NCBI GenBank assembly: GCA_050250955.1
Contig: JBFWNR010000008.1
Coordinates: forward strand, 1-64,000
Reading direction: 5' to 3'
DNA length: 64,000 nt
Source: CAWAYR01 sp050250955
Lineage (GTDB): Bacteria > Acidobacteriota > Vicinamibacteria > Vicinamibacterales > UBA2999
The first letter of the stretch is position 1, and the number at the start of each line of letters is the position of its first letter. The notes below the pieces were generated by a model that saw only the letters and a list, made by a program, of their open reading frames with translations, did not search any database and was not told the origin of the DNA. Made by a program: the position numbers and the translations under genes. This document shows positions 26,798-35,700 of the stretch, piece after piece.

Positions 26798-27900
26798 TCG
26801 TCAACCAGTGGGTGCCGGCGGCGCACCGTGGCGACGCCATCGGTGACTCGGCGCTGCGGGTTCGCGGGCTGCTGCGGGCGATGGGCCACCAGTCGGACCT
26901 GTTCGCGATGACCATCGACGACGAGCTGCGCGGCGACGTGCGGCCGTTCAGCGAGCCACAGGCCGGCGACGGCGACCTGACCATCTTCCACTACGCACTG
27001 CCGTCGGCGATGACCGAGGCCTTCGCCAGCCTGCCGCGCGGGCGGATTCTGCAGTATCACAACGTCACGCCGGCGCATTTCTTCGCCCCGTATCACGCCG
27101 GCATCTTCCGGCTGGCCCGGCTCGGGCGCGACGAACTGGCGACGCTCGCCGGGCGGACCGACATGGCGCTCGGCGACTCGGCCTACAACGCCGCCGAGCT
27201 CGACGCGCTCGGTTTCACCAACACCGGCGTCTTCCCGATCGCCATCGACGTGTCGCGCATCACCGCGGCGCCGCGTCGGCCGGCCCTGGAGGCCGTCCTC
27301 GGCGACGGGCCGCTCAACTTCCTGTTCGTCGGCCGCATCGTCCCCAACAAGAAGATCGAGGATCACATCCGGCTCGCCGAGGTCTACAAGCGCTATGTCG
27401 ACGTCAACTACCGCTTCCTGTTCGTCGGCCGGACTGACGGCGTGCCGCGCTACTACGACATGATTCGCGCCCTGATCGCCGAATACGAGATGCCGGCCGA
27501 CCGGTTCGTCTTCACCGGACCGGTGCCCGACGAGGATCTCGCCACCTACTACCGGATGGCCCACGTCTACATCTCGCTCTCGGAGCACGAAGGCTTCTGC
27601 GTGCCGTTGCTCGAAGCGATGGCCGCCGACGTCCCGGTGCTGGCCTACGGGGCCACGGCGGTACCCGACACCCTCGGCGGCGCCGGCATGCAGTTCGTCC
27701 CCAAGGATCTGGAAGTCGCCGCCGAGTTGCTCGGCGCGCTCGCCTACGACGACGACCTGCGCGCCCGCGTCGTCGCCGGCCAGCGGCGACGCCTCGCCGA
27801 CTTCGGCGACGCGCGAATCCGTCATGCCCTGGCGGCGCTGGTCGCCGGCGCCGTCCCCACTTCACCCGCCCCGGCGGGACAGCCCGGAGTTCGCTCGTGA
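26794..27900 (+). CDS. GT4 glycosyltransferase (type B')
   Basis: 368 aa, paralogous to the preceding gene: HRGDAIGDSALRVRGLLRAMGH, YHNVTPAHFF, FLFVGRIVPNKKIEDH and EX7E in SEHEGFCVPLLEAM (~265-274). It lacks the repeat-encoded tail and is the most compact of the four. ATG 26794 overlaps the previous stop, and its own stop overlaps the next start as GTGA, so all are translationally coupled. Sugar and acceptor are unknown. Confidence 0.88.
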   Translation: MIVNQWVPAAHRGDAIGDSALRVRGLLRAMGHQSDLFAMTIDDELRGDVRPFSEPQAGDGDLTIFHYALPSAMTEAFASLPRGRILQYHNVTPAHFFAPYHAGIFRLARLGRDELATLAGRTDMALGDSAYNAAELDALGFTNTGVFPIAIDVSRITAAPRRPALEAVLGDGPLNFLFVGRIVPNKKIEDHIRLAEVYKRYVDVNYRFLFVGRTDGVPRYYDMIRALIAEYEMPADRFVFTGPVPDEDLATYYRMAHVYISLSEHEGFCVPLLEAMAADVPVLAYGATAVPDTLGGAGMQFVPKDLEVAAELLGALAYDDDLRARVVAGQRRRLADFGDARIRHALAALVAGAVPTSPAPAGQPGVRS

Positions 27901-29201
27901 GGATCGCATTCGTCGTCCAGCGCTACGGCGCCGAGATTCTCGGCGGCTCGGAGTACCACTGCCGCCTCATCGCCGAGCGGCTGGCCGCCAGGCACGACGT
28001 CGACGTGCTGACCACGTGCGCCCGGGACTACGTCACCTGGAAGAACGAGTACCCGGAGGGCAACGACCGCATCAAGGGTGTCACGGTCCGCCGGTTCGCC
28101 GTCGCCACGCCGCGCGACATCAACGCCTTCAACCAGTACAGCGACTGGATCTTCCATCACGCCCACAGCCGCGAAGACGAGCTGCGCTGGCTGGAGATGC
28201 AGGGGCCGTGGTCGCCGGCGCTCAAGGACTACCTGACCAAGCACCACCGCGCCTACGATGCGCTCATCTTCTTCACCTACCTCTACGCGCCGACGGTGCT
28301 CGGCCTGCGCGTCGACCCGGCGCGCAGCATCCTGGTGCCGACCGCGCACGACGAGCCCGCCATCCACCTCGGCATCTACCGCGAGCTGTTCCGGCTGCCG
28401 GCGGCCATCGCCTACAACACCGAGGTGGAGCGGGAGTTTCTCAAGACCCGCTTCGAGATCACGGCCGCCGCCGAGGAGGTGGTCGGCTGCGGCGTCGACC
28501 TGATGCCGGACGCCGACGCCGGCGGCGGCACCCGGGATGAGCGCGGCGAACGCGGCCGCTCGTCGCCGGTGGCGGCGGCCCTGGCGCTCGACGAGCCGGC
28601 GATTCCAGCCGACGACGACCCCGGCGAGCCGGCCGCCCATCTCACCAGCCGCGGCGCGCGCTTCCAGCGGCGCCATCGGCTGCACGGGCAGTTCCTGCTC
28701 TACGGCGGCCGCATCGACCCAGGCAAGGGCTGCGAGGAACTGCTCGAGTACTTCACCAGCTACAAGGAGCAGGCCGGCGACGCCGACCTGGTGCTCATGG
28801 GCGCCAAGCTGATGCAGCTGCCGGAGGTGCCGTGGGTCCGCTTCGCTGGACTGTTGTCGGAGCGGGAACGGCTCGAGGCCCTCGAGGCGGCAACCATCGT
28901 CGTCGTGCCGTCGCCGTTCGAAAGCCTGTCGCTGCTGGCGCTGGAAGCAATGGCGGTCGGTACGCCGGTGCTGGTGAACGGCCACAGCGACGTGCTGGTC
29001 GAACACTGCCGGCGCAGCCAGGCCGGGCTGTGGTACGGCGATCGCGACGAGTTCGTCGAGGCCACCAAGCTGCTGCTCGCCGACGACCGCCTGCGCCGGA
29101 CGATGAGCCGCAACGGCAGGGAGTACGTCCGGCGGGAATACCGCTGGGACGTGATCCTGGCGAAGTACGACCGGCTGATCGCCGCCGTCCGCCAGCGCTG
29201 A
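27897..29201 (+). CDS. GT4 glycosyltransferase with an internal disordered insert (type A')
   Basis: 434 aa, paralogous to the enzyme at 23844 (VVQRYGAEILGGSEYHCRLI, DVLTTCARDYVTWKNEYPEG). Between the two GT-B domains, at residues ~205-260, it carries a charged, Gly/Asp/Arg-rich insert (GGGTRDERGERGRSS and onward) absent from the other three. EX7E lies in PFESLSLLALEAM (~342-350). The GTG start at 27897 overlaps the previous stop. Its stop abuts the convergent regulator's stop with no spacer. Confidence 0.88.
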   Translation: MRIAFVVQRYGAEILGGSEYHCRLIAERLAARHDVDVLTTCARDYVTWKNEYPEGNDRIKGVTVRRFAVATPRDINAFNQYSDWIFHHAHSREDELRWLEMQGPWSPALKDYLTKHHRAYDALIFFTYLYAPTVLGLRVDPARSILVPTAHDEPAIHLGIYRELFRLPAAIAYNTEVEREFLKTRFEITAAAEEVVGCGVDLMPDADAGGGTRDERGERGRSSPVAAALALDEPAIPADDDPGEPAAHLTSRGARFQRRHRLHGQFLLYGGRIDPGKGCEELLEYFTSYKEQAGDADLVLMGAKLMQLPEVPWVRFAGLLSERERLEALEAATIVVVPSPFESLSLLALEAMAVGTPVLVNGHSDVLVEHCRRSQAGLWYGDRDEFVEATKLLLADDRLRRTMSRNGREYVRREYRWDVILAKYDRLIAAVRQR

Positions 29202-30653
29202 CTAGTCGGCGTCGGAGCCAATCGGCTCGAGGGCGTCGCCCTCGGCCGGCTCGGCCGGCGTCGCCCGCTTGCGCCGCGGCCGGATGTCGTAGCGCTTGAT
29301 CATCTCGTTCAGCGTGGTCGGCTTGATGTGCAGGAGCTCTGCGGCGCGCTTCTGGACGCCACCGGCCGCCTCGAGCGCCGACTCGATCCACTGCCGCTCG
29401 TAGGCGGCAGTGACGTCCTTGAGCGAGATGCCCTCCGGCGGCAGCACGACGTGCGGCGCGATCGCCCGGGGGGCGCGGCGGACGTTGTCGGGAATGAGAT
29501 CCGGGCCCAGGGTGCGGCCCGGGCTGAGCACGACGGCGCGTTCGATGACGTTCTCGAGCTCGCGCACATTGCCCGGCCAGTCGTAGTCCATCAGCACATC
29601 GACCGACTCGGGAAGGATCTCGAGCGGCGGGCGTCCGTTCTCCTCGGCGTACTTCTCGACGAAGTGCTGGGCGAGCAACGGGATGTCCTCCTTGCGGTCG
29701 CGCAGCGGCGGCAGCAGGATGCTGATGACGTGCAGGCGGTAGAACAGGTCCTCGCGAAACCGCCCCTCCTCCATCTCCTTGCGGAGGTCGACGTTGGTGG
29801 CGGCGATGATGCGGACGTCGACCTTGATCGTCTCCATGCCGCCGAGGCGCATGAACTCGCGCTCCTGCATCACCCGCAGCAGCTTGGCCTGGGTCTCGAC
29901 CGAGACGTTGCCGATTTCGTCGAAGAAGATGCTGCCCTTGTCGGCGAGGTCGAACATGCCCTTCTTCGGGTAGATCGCGCCGGTGAAGGCGCCCTTGACG
30001 TGCCCGAACAGCGTCGACTCGAGCAGGTCGGGCGGCAGATTCCCTGAATTGACGGCGACGAAGGACTTGTCGGAGCGCGACGAGTTGCTGTGAATCGCCC
30101 GGGCGACCAGTTCCTTGCCGGTGCCGCTCTCACCGGTGATGAGGATCGTCGACCGGCTCGGCGCCGCCTGGATGATCAGGTCGAAGACCTGTTTCATGCG
30201 CGGGCTGCGGCCGATGATGCCCGAGAACTTGTGGTAGCGCGCCTGGAGGTTCTGCCTGAGGGTGACGTTCTCGGCGACCAGGCGGCGGCGTTCGACGGCG
30301 TTGTTGAGGACGACCAGGACTTCGTCGTTCTTGAACGGCTTGGTGATGTAGTCGAACGCGCCCTTCTTCATCGCCGAGACGGCCGTCTCCATCGAGGCGA
30401 AGGCGGTGACCATGATCACCGGCAGGTCGTCGTCGATGGCCCGCACGGCGTCGAGCACCTGCAGGCCGTCCATCTCCGGCATCATCAGGTCGGTGATGAC
30501 GGCGTCGAACGGCGTCGAGCGGACCAGCTCGATACCCTCGCGGCCGGAGCTGGCGAGACGCACCGAGTAGCCCTCGCGGGTCAGCAGCGTCTCGAGGATC
30601 TCGCGCATGATTTCCTCGTCGTCGACGACGAGCACGGATCCCTGACGGCGCAT
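29202..30653 (-). CDS. NtrC-family sigma-54 response regulator
   Basis: 483 aa. Receiver domain 1-120 with Asp11/12, phospho-acceptor Asp55 (VITDLMMPEMDG), Thr83 and Lys105. AAA+ domain ~145-380 with Walker A GESGTGKE, the sigma-54 contact loop GAFTGA and Walker B GSIFFDEIG. The C-terminal Fis-type helix-turn-helix (QKRAAELLHIKPTTLNEMIKRY) is followed by a short basic/acidic tail. All activation residues are intact. It follows its kinase by 13 bp. It should open sigma-54 promoters; candidates lie at 33616 and 59971. Confidence 0.95.
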   Translation of the reverse strand: MRRQGSVLVVDDEEIMREILETLLTREGYSVRLASSGREGIELVRSTPFDAVITDLMMPEMDGLQVLDAVRAIDDDLPVIMVTAFASMETAVSAMKKGAFDYITKPFKNDEVLVVLNNAVERRRLVAENVTLRQNLQARYHKFSGIIGRSPRMKQVFDLIIQAAPSRSTILITGESGTGKELVARAIHSNSSRSDKSFVAVNSGNLPPDLLESTLFGHVKGAFTGAIYPKKGMFDLADKGSIFFDEIGNVSVETQAKLLRVMQEREFMRLGGMETIKVDVRIIAATNVDLRKEMEEGRFREDLFYRLHVISILLPPLRDRKEDIPLLAQHFVEKYAEENGRPPLEILPESVDVLMDYDWPGNVRELENVIERAVVLSPGRTLGPDLIPDNVRRAPRAIAPHVVLPPEGISLKDVTAAYERQWIESALEAAGGVQKRAAELLHIKPTTLNEMIKRYDIRPRRKRATPAEPAEGDALEPIGSDAD

Positions 30654-30666
30654 GTGGTGGCCGGGC

Positions 30667-33591
30667 CTAGTGGCCCGCCCCCTCCTGGCGTGGCTGGCGC
30701 CTGGCCTCGGCGGAGCCGGCCAGCGCGAAGCTGACGACGAAGGTGGTGCCCTGGCCGACGGCGCTCTGACACTCGATCGTGCCCAGGTGCTCCTGCACGA
30801 TGCCGTAGGAGATCGACAGGCCCAGTCCGGTGCCGCGGCCGGTGCCCTTGGTGGTGAAGAACGGATCGTAGATACGGGCGAGGTGCTCCGGAGAGACGCC
30901 GGTGCCGGTGTCGCGGACCTCGGCGATCGCCCGTCCGTCCTCCACCCTGGTGGCGATGGTCAGCCAGCCGCCGCTCGGCATGGCGTCGCGGGCGTTGAGG
31001 AACAGGTTGAGGAACACCTGCTGCAGCTTGAACTCGAACCCGACGACCGGCACCGGCTCGGCAGCGAGCTCACGGCGGACCTTTACCCGGCCTTTGTCGA
31101 ACTGGTGTTCGAGGAGGGTGAGGACATCGGCGGCGACGGCGTTGAGATCCACGACCGAGCGCTCGGTGTCGTCGGCCGGCGCCGGCCGTGACAGGTTGAG
31201 CAACCCGTTGACGATGCGGGCGGCGCGAAAGGTCTGCTTTTCGATCTTCTCCAGCACCGCGGTCCGCGGATCGTCGGGCTGGGCCTGCTCGAGCAGCATC
31301 TGGGTGTAGCTCGAGATGCCGGTGAGCGGCGTGTTGACCTCGTGGGCGACACCGGCGGCGAGCAGCCCGAGCGAGGCCATCCGTTCCGAGACCCGCAGCT
31401 GTTCCTCGAGGTGGGCCCGGGCGGTGACGTCCTCGAACATCACGATCGTGCCGGCCCATTCGCGGCCAGGCATCGGCAGCAGCGGGACGGTCGTGACGTT
31501 GACGAGCAGTGTCGTCTCGACGCGGGCGCCCCGTGAGCGCATCGGCACCCGGTACTCGGTGCCGCCGTTGGGCGACGACTGCCGGGCGGTGTCGATGGCC
31601 GCGACCACCGGCGGGTCGAAGAGCGCGTCGAGGCCGCGGCCGATCGCCTCGCCGCGGCGCAGGCCGTAGATTCGCTCCAGAGCGTGGTTCCAGCGGATGA
31701 CGGCGCCGTCGCCGCCGACCACCAGCAGGCCGTCGTCGAGCGACTCGAGGATGTGCTCGTTGAACACGCGCAGCCGGTCGAACTCCGCCGCCTTGACGTG
31801 CAGCTCGCGGTAGAGCCGGGCGTTCTCGATCGAGGTCGCCACCTGGCCGGCCATCGCGGTGACCAGCCCGAGGTCGTCGCTGGTGAGCGGCTCGCCGTTC
31901 TCGCGGCGGCCGAGGCCGAGCACGGCGATGGCCGTGCCCTTTGAGACGCATGGTACGAAGTAGTAGAGGCCGGCGTCGCGCCAGAACTCGACGTCCTCGG
32001 CCGGCAGACGCGCCGCCGCCATCGGGTCGTCGAGGCGAACGCCGTGCCCCTGCGACAGGCGCTCGGCCACCGCCGAGCCCCGGGCGATGATCGGCGGCGT
32101 CTGGTCGAAGCCGGCATGACGCACGGCTTCGAACGCGCCGTAGCCCGTGGCCGACATCAGGCACAGGCGATCGACGAGCAGCGTGTCCTTGACCCGGGCC
32201 AGCAGGCGCTCGGCGAGCCGGTCGAGGTCGAGGTCGGTGTTGAGCTCGCGGGCGAAGCCGACCAGGGCGCGCCGGTAGTCGTAGCGATCACGGTAGAGGA
32301 CCCGTTCGATGGCGTTCTGCACGCCGTCCTTGACCGGCCGGGCGAGCAGCAGGACGACCACGGTGGCCAGTGCGGCGATCACCCAGCGGTGGTCGTCTTC
32401 GGTCGGCGTGAAATACACGCCGGTCGTGCGGACGATCACGGTGTAGATGGCGACGATGGCGCTGAGCGCCGCGGTGTAGACCAGCAGGCGCTTCAGGATG
32501 CCTTCGACGTCCATGAGCCGGTAGCGCACGATCGCCGAGGCGAAGGCCAGCGGGACGATGCCGATCGGCACCGCGGTGAGCTCCATGGTGAGCGAGGGGT
32601 TGGCGCCGAGCGCGAACGGAATGGCGTAGGCGAGGATGAACGGGCCGGCGCCGATCGCCGTGCCCCACACGATCCAGCGCAGCTGCCGCAGCGCCGTCGT
32701 CGAGCGGGCGTGGCGTAGCGCGGTCCCGAACAGCACCAGCCCGCCGAGCATGTAGGCGGCGAGGTAGAGCGGCTCGAAACGGTCGAGCCAGGCGATGGTG
32801 CCGATCATGCGGGCCGGGTCGGCCGAGGCGCGGGCCAGCACGGCGGCACGAAGCAGCCCGAGGGCGGCCGGCGGCAGGTAGAGCAGGGGCCAACCCTGGC
32901 GGGACAGCCGTGACAGCAGCGGCGTCCGCGGCCGGTCCGGGAACACCAGCCCGAAGTGGACGAAGAGCGGCGGCAGCAGCAGCGTGGCGATCTGGTCTGC
33001 CCAGTAGAACACCCAGTCGACGCGATCGAGCCGGCCGGAGAACGAGAAGGTGAACACGCCGAAGAAGGCGACCGCGAGCCAGAAGAAGTGGAGCGTCGCC
33101 TCGTCGTTGGGCCGGCGGGTGCGCACGGTGGCGCCGACGAGCAGAGAGAAGATGCCGACCGCAGCCAGCACGTAGTAGAGCGTGCCGACGCCGCGCGGGA
33201 TCGGCGCCAGCGTCACCTGCGCGACGCGCCGATCGCCGAGCGTCAGCAGCGTGTAGGTGTGGCGGGTGCCACGGCTGGCCGCCTGCTGCAGGGCGTGGAC
33301 GTCGTCGCGCGACTCAATCGGCTGGCCGTCGACGGCGAGCAGCACGTCGCCGGCCCTCACGCCGGCCCGGGCTGCCGGGGAAACCGGGTCGACCTCGGCG
33401 GCGACGACGCCGGTCGACCGCTGCACCCACAGCACGCCGTCCTCGACATCGTCGCGGGTGGCGCGCTGGACGATGTTGGCCAGCCCCAGCAGCAACAGCA
33501 CCGCGGCGACCCCCACCGGAAGCGTGGTGCGCATTCGCTCCCGCCATTCCGGGGCGGAGCTCGCGGGCGCGGAGACGGTCACCGGGGACAT
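30667..33591 (-). CDS. Membrane sensor histidine kinase with PDZ, GAF and PAS domains
   Basis: 974 aa. One N-terminal helix, a PDZ-like domain outside the membrane (~35-125; VDPVSPAARAGVRAGDVLLAV), then about eight helices (~130-400), a GAF domain (~430-580), a PAS domain (~595-715), HisKA with the phospho-His in VAHEVNTPLTGI (~750), and HATPase with NARDAM and the G-boxes DTGTGVS and GTGLGLS. The intact catalytic core should phosphorylate the regulator encoded next. The GAF-containing layout recalls PrsK-like kinases of exopolysaccharide systems, but the PDZ front end is distinctive. Signal unknown. A sigma-54-like promoter lies 25 bp upstream. Confidence 0.92.
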   Translation of the reverse strand: MSPVTVSAPASSAPEWRERMRTTLPVGVAAVLLLLGLANIVQRATRDDVEDGVLWVQRSTGVVAAEVDPVSPAARAGVRAGDVLLAVDGQPIESRDDVHALQQAASRGTRHTYTLLTLGDRRVAQVTLAPIPRGVGTLYYVLAAVGIFSLLVGATVRTRRPNDEATLHFFWLAVAFFGVFTFSFSGRLDRVDWVFYWADQIATLLLPPLFVHFGLVFPDRPRTPLLSRLSRQGWPLLYLPPAALGLLRAAVLARASADPARMIGTIAWLDRFEPLYLAAYMLGGLVLFGTALRHARSTTALRQLRWIVWGTAIGAGPFILAYAIPFALGANPSLTMELTAVPIGIVPLAFASAIVRYRLMDVEGILKRLLVYTAALSAIVAIYTVIVRTTGVYFTPTEDDHRWVIAALATVVVLLLARPVKDGVQNAIERVLYRDRYDYRRALVGFARELNTDLDLDRLAERLLARVKDTLLVDRLCLMSATGYGAFEAVRHAGFDQTPPIIARGSAVAERLSQGHGVRLDDPMAAARLPAEDVEFWRDAGLYYFVPCVSKGTAIAVLGLGRRENGEPLTSDDLGLVTAMAGQVATSIENARLYRELHVKAAEFDRLRVFNEHILESLDDGLLVVGGDGAVIRWNHALERIYGLRRGEAIGRGLDALFDPPVVAAIDTARQSSPNGGTEYRVPMRSRGARVETTLLVNVTTVPLLPMPGREWAGTIVMFEDVTARAHLEEQLRVSERMASLGLLAAGVAHEVNTPLTGISSYTQMLLEQAQPDDPRTAVLEKIEKQTFRAARIVNGLLNLSRPAPADDTERSVVDLNAVAADVLTLLEHQFDKGRVKVRRELAAEPVPVVGFEFKLQQVFLNLFLNARDAMPSGGWLTIATRVEDGRAIAEVRDTGTGVSPEHLARIYDPFFTTKGTGRGTGLGLSISYGIVQEHLGTIECQSAVGQGTTFVVSFALAGSAEARRQPRQEGAGH

Positions 33592-33615
33592 TCAGGGCAC
33601 CGAGGTCGAGTTCGG

Positions 33616-33631
33616 TGCAAAGCACATACCA
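33616..33631 (-). promoter_or_regulatory. Sigma-54 promoter for the kinase-regulator operon
   Basis: The reverse strand reads TGGTATGTGCTTTGCA, matching TGGYACRNNNNTTGCW at every defined base except one (T for C in the -24 box). The invariant GG and GC are exactly 10 nt apart. Transcription would start near 33605, 14 nt before the kinase ATG. No good ribosome-binding site fits in so short a leader, which is a mild caution. Confidence 0.6.
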
Positions 33632-33711
33632 CGATCCGGAAATCCGGAGTGCACGGTATCGCTTTGTTTTCAGTCATTTGCGGACGAGCCACGGGCAAAG
33701 ACCGAGAGGAT

Positions 33712-33737
33712 TCCAACGGCTTGGAGACGACGTCCAA
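33712..33737. promoter_or_regulatory. Inverted repeats, possible activator (UAS) site
   Basis: TCCAA (33712-33716), TTGGA (33721-33725) and TCCAA (33733-33737) form two overlapping inverted repeats with 4- and 7-nt spacers. They lie ~110-130 bp upstream of the predicted transcription start, the usual distance for NtrC-type activator sites. A palindromic pair TCCGGA-AA-TCCGGA also occurs at 33635-33648. Function is inferred from position. Confidence 0.35.
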
Positions 33738-33767
33738 GATCCGGGAAATCGGCCGCGACCGAATCCG

Positions 33768-35642
33768 TCAGAAGCGGACCTGCAGACCGCCCATCACCCG
33801 CTTCGGCGGCCGCACGACCAGCAGCTCATCGTAGAACGACCGGTCGTCGAAGGCGGTGCGGAACAGGCTCCTGACGCCGAGGAGCATTTCCCAGTCGCCG
33901 ACCGCGCTCATGAACGGCAGTCCCTGCCGGAGCTGCATGTCGAAACGGAAATCGGCCGACTGCAGGCCGCGCGGATCGCCCGCAAAACCGGTGTTGACCT
34001 TGTAATGCGCCAGCAACCGGGTCGAGGTCTGCGGCACTTCGGCCTCGATGGTCGTGGTCACGTCGTGGAGTCGTTCCCGGGCCTGACGCAGCACCCGCGG
34101 CGCCAGCGCCGCCAGGGCCCGCTGGGTGCGCAGCGACGGGCCGGTCCAGTCGGTGACCACCTGGGCGTAGTCGACGCTGCCGCGGACATAGGGGGAGAAC
34201 GCGTGATCGACGCGGACTCCCCAGCCCTGCACGGCGGCATCCCCGGCGGTGGCGACGCCGTAGTAGCCTCCGGCCGCGACCAGCCGGGCGGGATCCGCCG
34301 CGCCGAAGACCGTGACCAGCTGGTCGTCGACCGCCTGCCGGAACACGCGCACGCCGACGGACGCTCCGGGGTAGACGCGGGTGGCGCCAACCTCGTAGTG
34401 CTGCACGCGCTCGGTCGCGAACTGGCTCGCCCCGATTGGCGCGAACGTGCGCTGCGGCGGCACCCATTGGGCATGGGCCGGAGGCACGAATTCCTCGGCG
34501 CCGGGGGCGACCTGCTGCAGCGACGCGCGGGCATGGAAGCGCAACTCGGGGACCGGCGCGAACACGGCGCGAACGGTCGGGCTGACCAGTCCGTAGCCGT
34601 CGAGGTAGTCGTACTTCTCGTACCGCGCGGCGACGCCGACGGTCCACTGCCGCGTCAGGTCGAGGTCGTCCGACACCGACAGGGCGGCGACTTTGCGATG
34701 GCCATCCGGCACCGCCTGCCTGGCGGCGAAGCCGCCGCCTTCGTAGCGCTGCAGGCTGTAGCTGACGCCGACCGCCACACGATGCCGCGCCGGCGCGCGG
34801 GTGGTGTAATCGCCGGCCATCGTCCACGACGTGACGTCGCCGCTGTTCATGGCGACTCGGGCCGCCCAGTCGCCATGCCGACCAACCGGGGCGCCGACGG
34901 CCAGGAACGCCACCCCCGACGGCTGGCCGAACATCACCAGATCGCCGGAGTCGTCGTAGGCGGTGGCCGTCAGCAGGTTGAACTGGCCGTAGAGCGGCGA
35001 ATCGGTGAACAGCGCCGAGGCCAGCCGGGCCGACGACTCGAAGGCCCGGCCGATGAACTCCAGCGACTCCTCGAGGAACCAGTCGTCATCGGCCTCGAAG
35101 TCGACCCGGTCGGCCTCGGCGACCGCGCCCGTCGCTTCGTCCTTGAGGACGCTGCGCTTCACGCGGCGCAGACGCCACGCCACTTCGCTCTCGTCCCGCG
35201 CGGCAGGCGCGGCGTCGGGATCGATGGCGCCGACGCCGGCGGCCAGCACGGCCGCATCGGCGCGACGCAGGGTGAAGGACGAGGGAGCCCGGACGGCGGA
35301 CCGGACGTTGACCAGCGCGCTGCGGCCCTGGGCGAAACCGTCGCGGTGGGCCCGCACCACGTAGGGGCCGGGCGGCAGTTCGGTCAGCTGGTACTGCCCG
35401 GCGCGGTCGGTCACGGCGAACGCTGTCGCCCCGCCCAACGCCGAGATCACCACTCCGTCAATCGGCGAGCCATCCTCGTCGAGCACCACCCCGTAGATCA
35501 CACCGGGACCGGTCACCGCCATGCGGGTGACCGCTTCAGCCGGCCGCGGCGGGTCCTGCGCCGCGGCCACGCCGGCCCACGCCAGGCAGATCACGGTCAC
35601 CGGGACGAGCCAGACGCGACGGGCGATCATGCGGATCTCCAT
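33768..35642 (-). CDS. Outer-membrane beta-barrel protein with an N-terminal carboxypeptidase-regulatory-like domain
   Basis: 624 aa. Signal peptide (residues 1-28, ending VAAAQ), then a CarboxypepD_reg-like beta-sandwich (~48-125; GVVLDEDGSPIDGVVISALGG, GPYVVRAHRDGFAQG), a short linker and a strand-rich region ending in Phe (MGGLQVRF), typical of a barrel's insertion signal. It resembles acidobacterial TonB-dependent-receptor-like proteins but is much shorter than usual (~1000 aa), and no clear plug domain or TonB box is seen. Ligand unknown. The gene lies 58 bp after the secreted protein gene, across a strong hairpin. Confidence 0.75.
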   Translation of the reverse strand: MEIRMIARRVWLVPVTVICLAWAGVAAAQDPPRPAEAVTRMAVTGPGVIYGVVLDEDGSPIDGVVISALGGATAFAVTDRAGQYQLTELPPGPYVVRAHRDGFAQGRSALVNVRSAVRAPSSFTLRRADAAVLAAGVGAIDPDAAPAARDESEVAWRLRRVKRSVLKDEATGAVAEADRVDFEADDDWFLEESLEFIGRAFESSARLASALFTDSPLYGQFNLLTATAYDDSGDLVMFGQPSGVAFLAVGAPVGRHGDWAARVAMNSGDVTSWTMAGDYTTRAPARHRVAVGVSYSLQRYEGGGFAARQAVPDGHRKVAALSVSDDLDLTRQWTVGVAARYEKYDYLDGYGLVSPTVRAVFAPVPELRFHARASLQQVAPGAEEFVPPAHAQWVPPQRTFAPIGASQFATERVQHYEVGATRVYPGASVGVRVFRQAVDDQLVTVFGAADPARLVAAGGYYGVATAGDAAVQGWGVRVDHAFSPYVRGSVDYAQVVTDWTGPSLRTQRALAALAPRVLRQARERLHDVTTTIEAEVPQTSTRLLAHYKVNTGFAGDPRGLQSADFRFDMQLRQGLPFMSAVGDWEMLLGVRSLFRTAFDDRSFYDELLVVRPPKRVMGGLQVRF

Positions 35643-35656
35643 GGCGCGAACGCGAG

Positions 35657-35685
35657 CCCGTCCCGCGCGGCGCGCGCGGGACGGG
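35657..35685 (-). terminator. GC-rich hairpin between two secreted-protein genes
   Basis: CCCGTCCCGCGC (35657-35668) pairs perfectly over 12 bp with GCGCGGGACGGG (35674-35685), with a 5-nt loop. No U-run follows in the leftward direction, so it may pause or partly terminate transcription, or protect the upstream mRNA, rather than act as a full terminator. Confidence 0.4.
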
Positions 35686-35700
35686 GGGCTTGCAGCGAAC

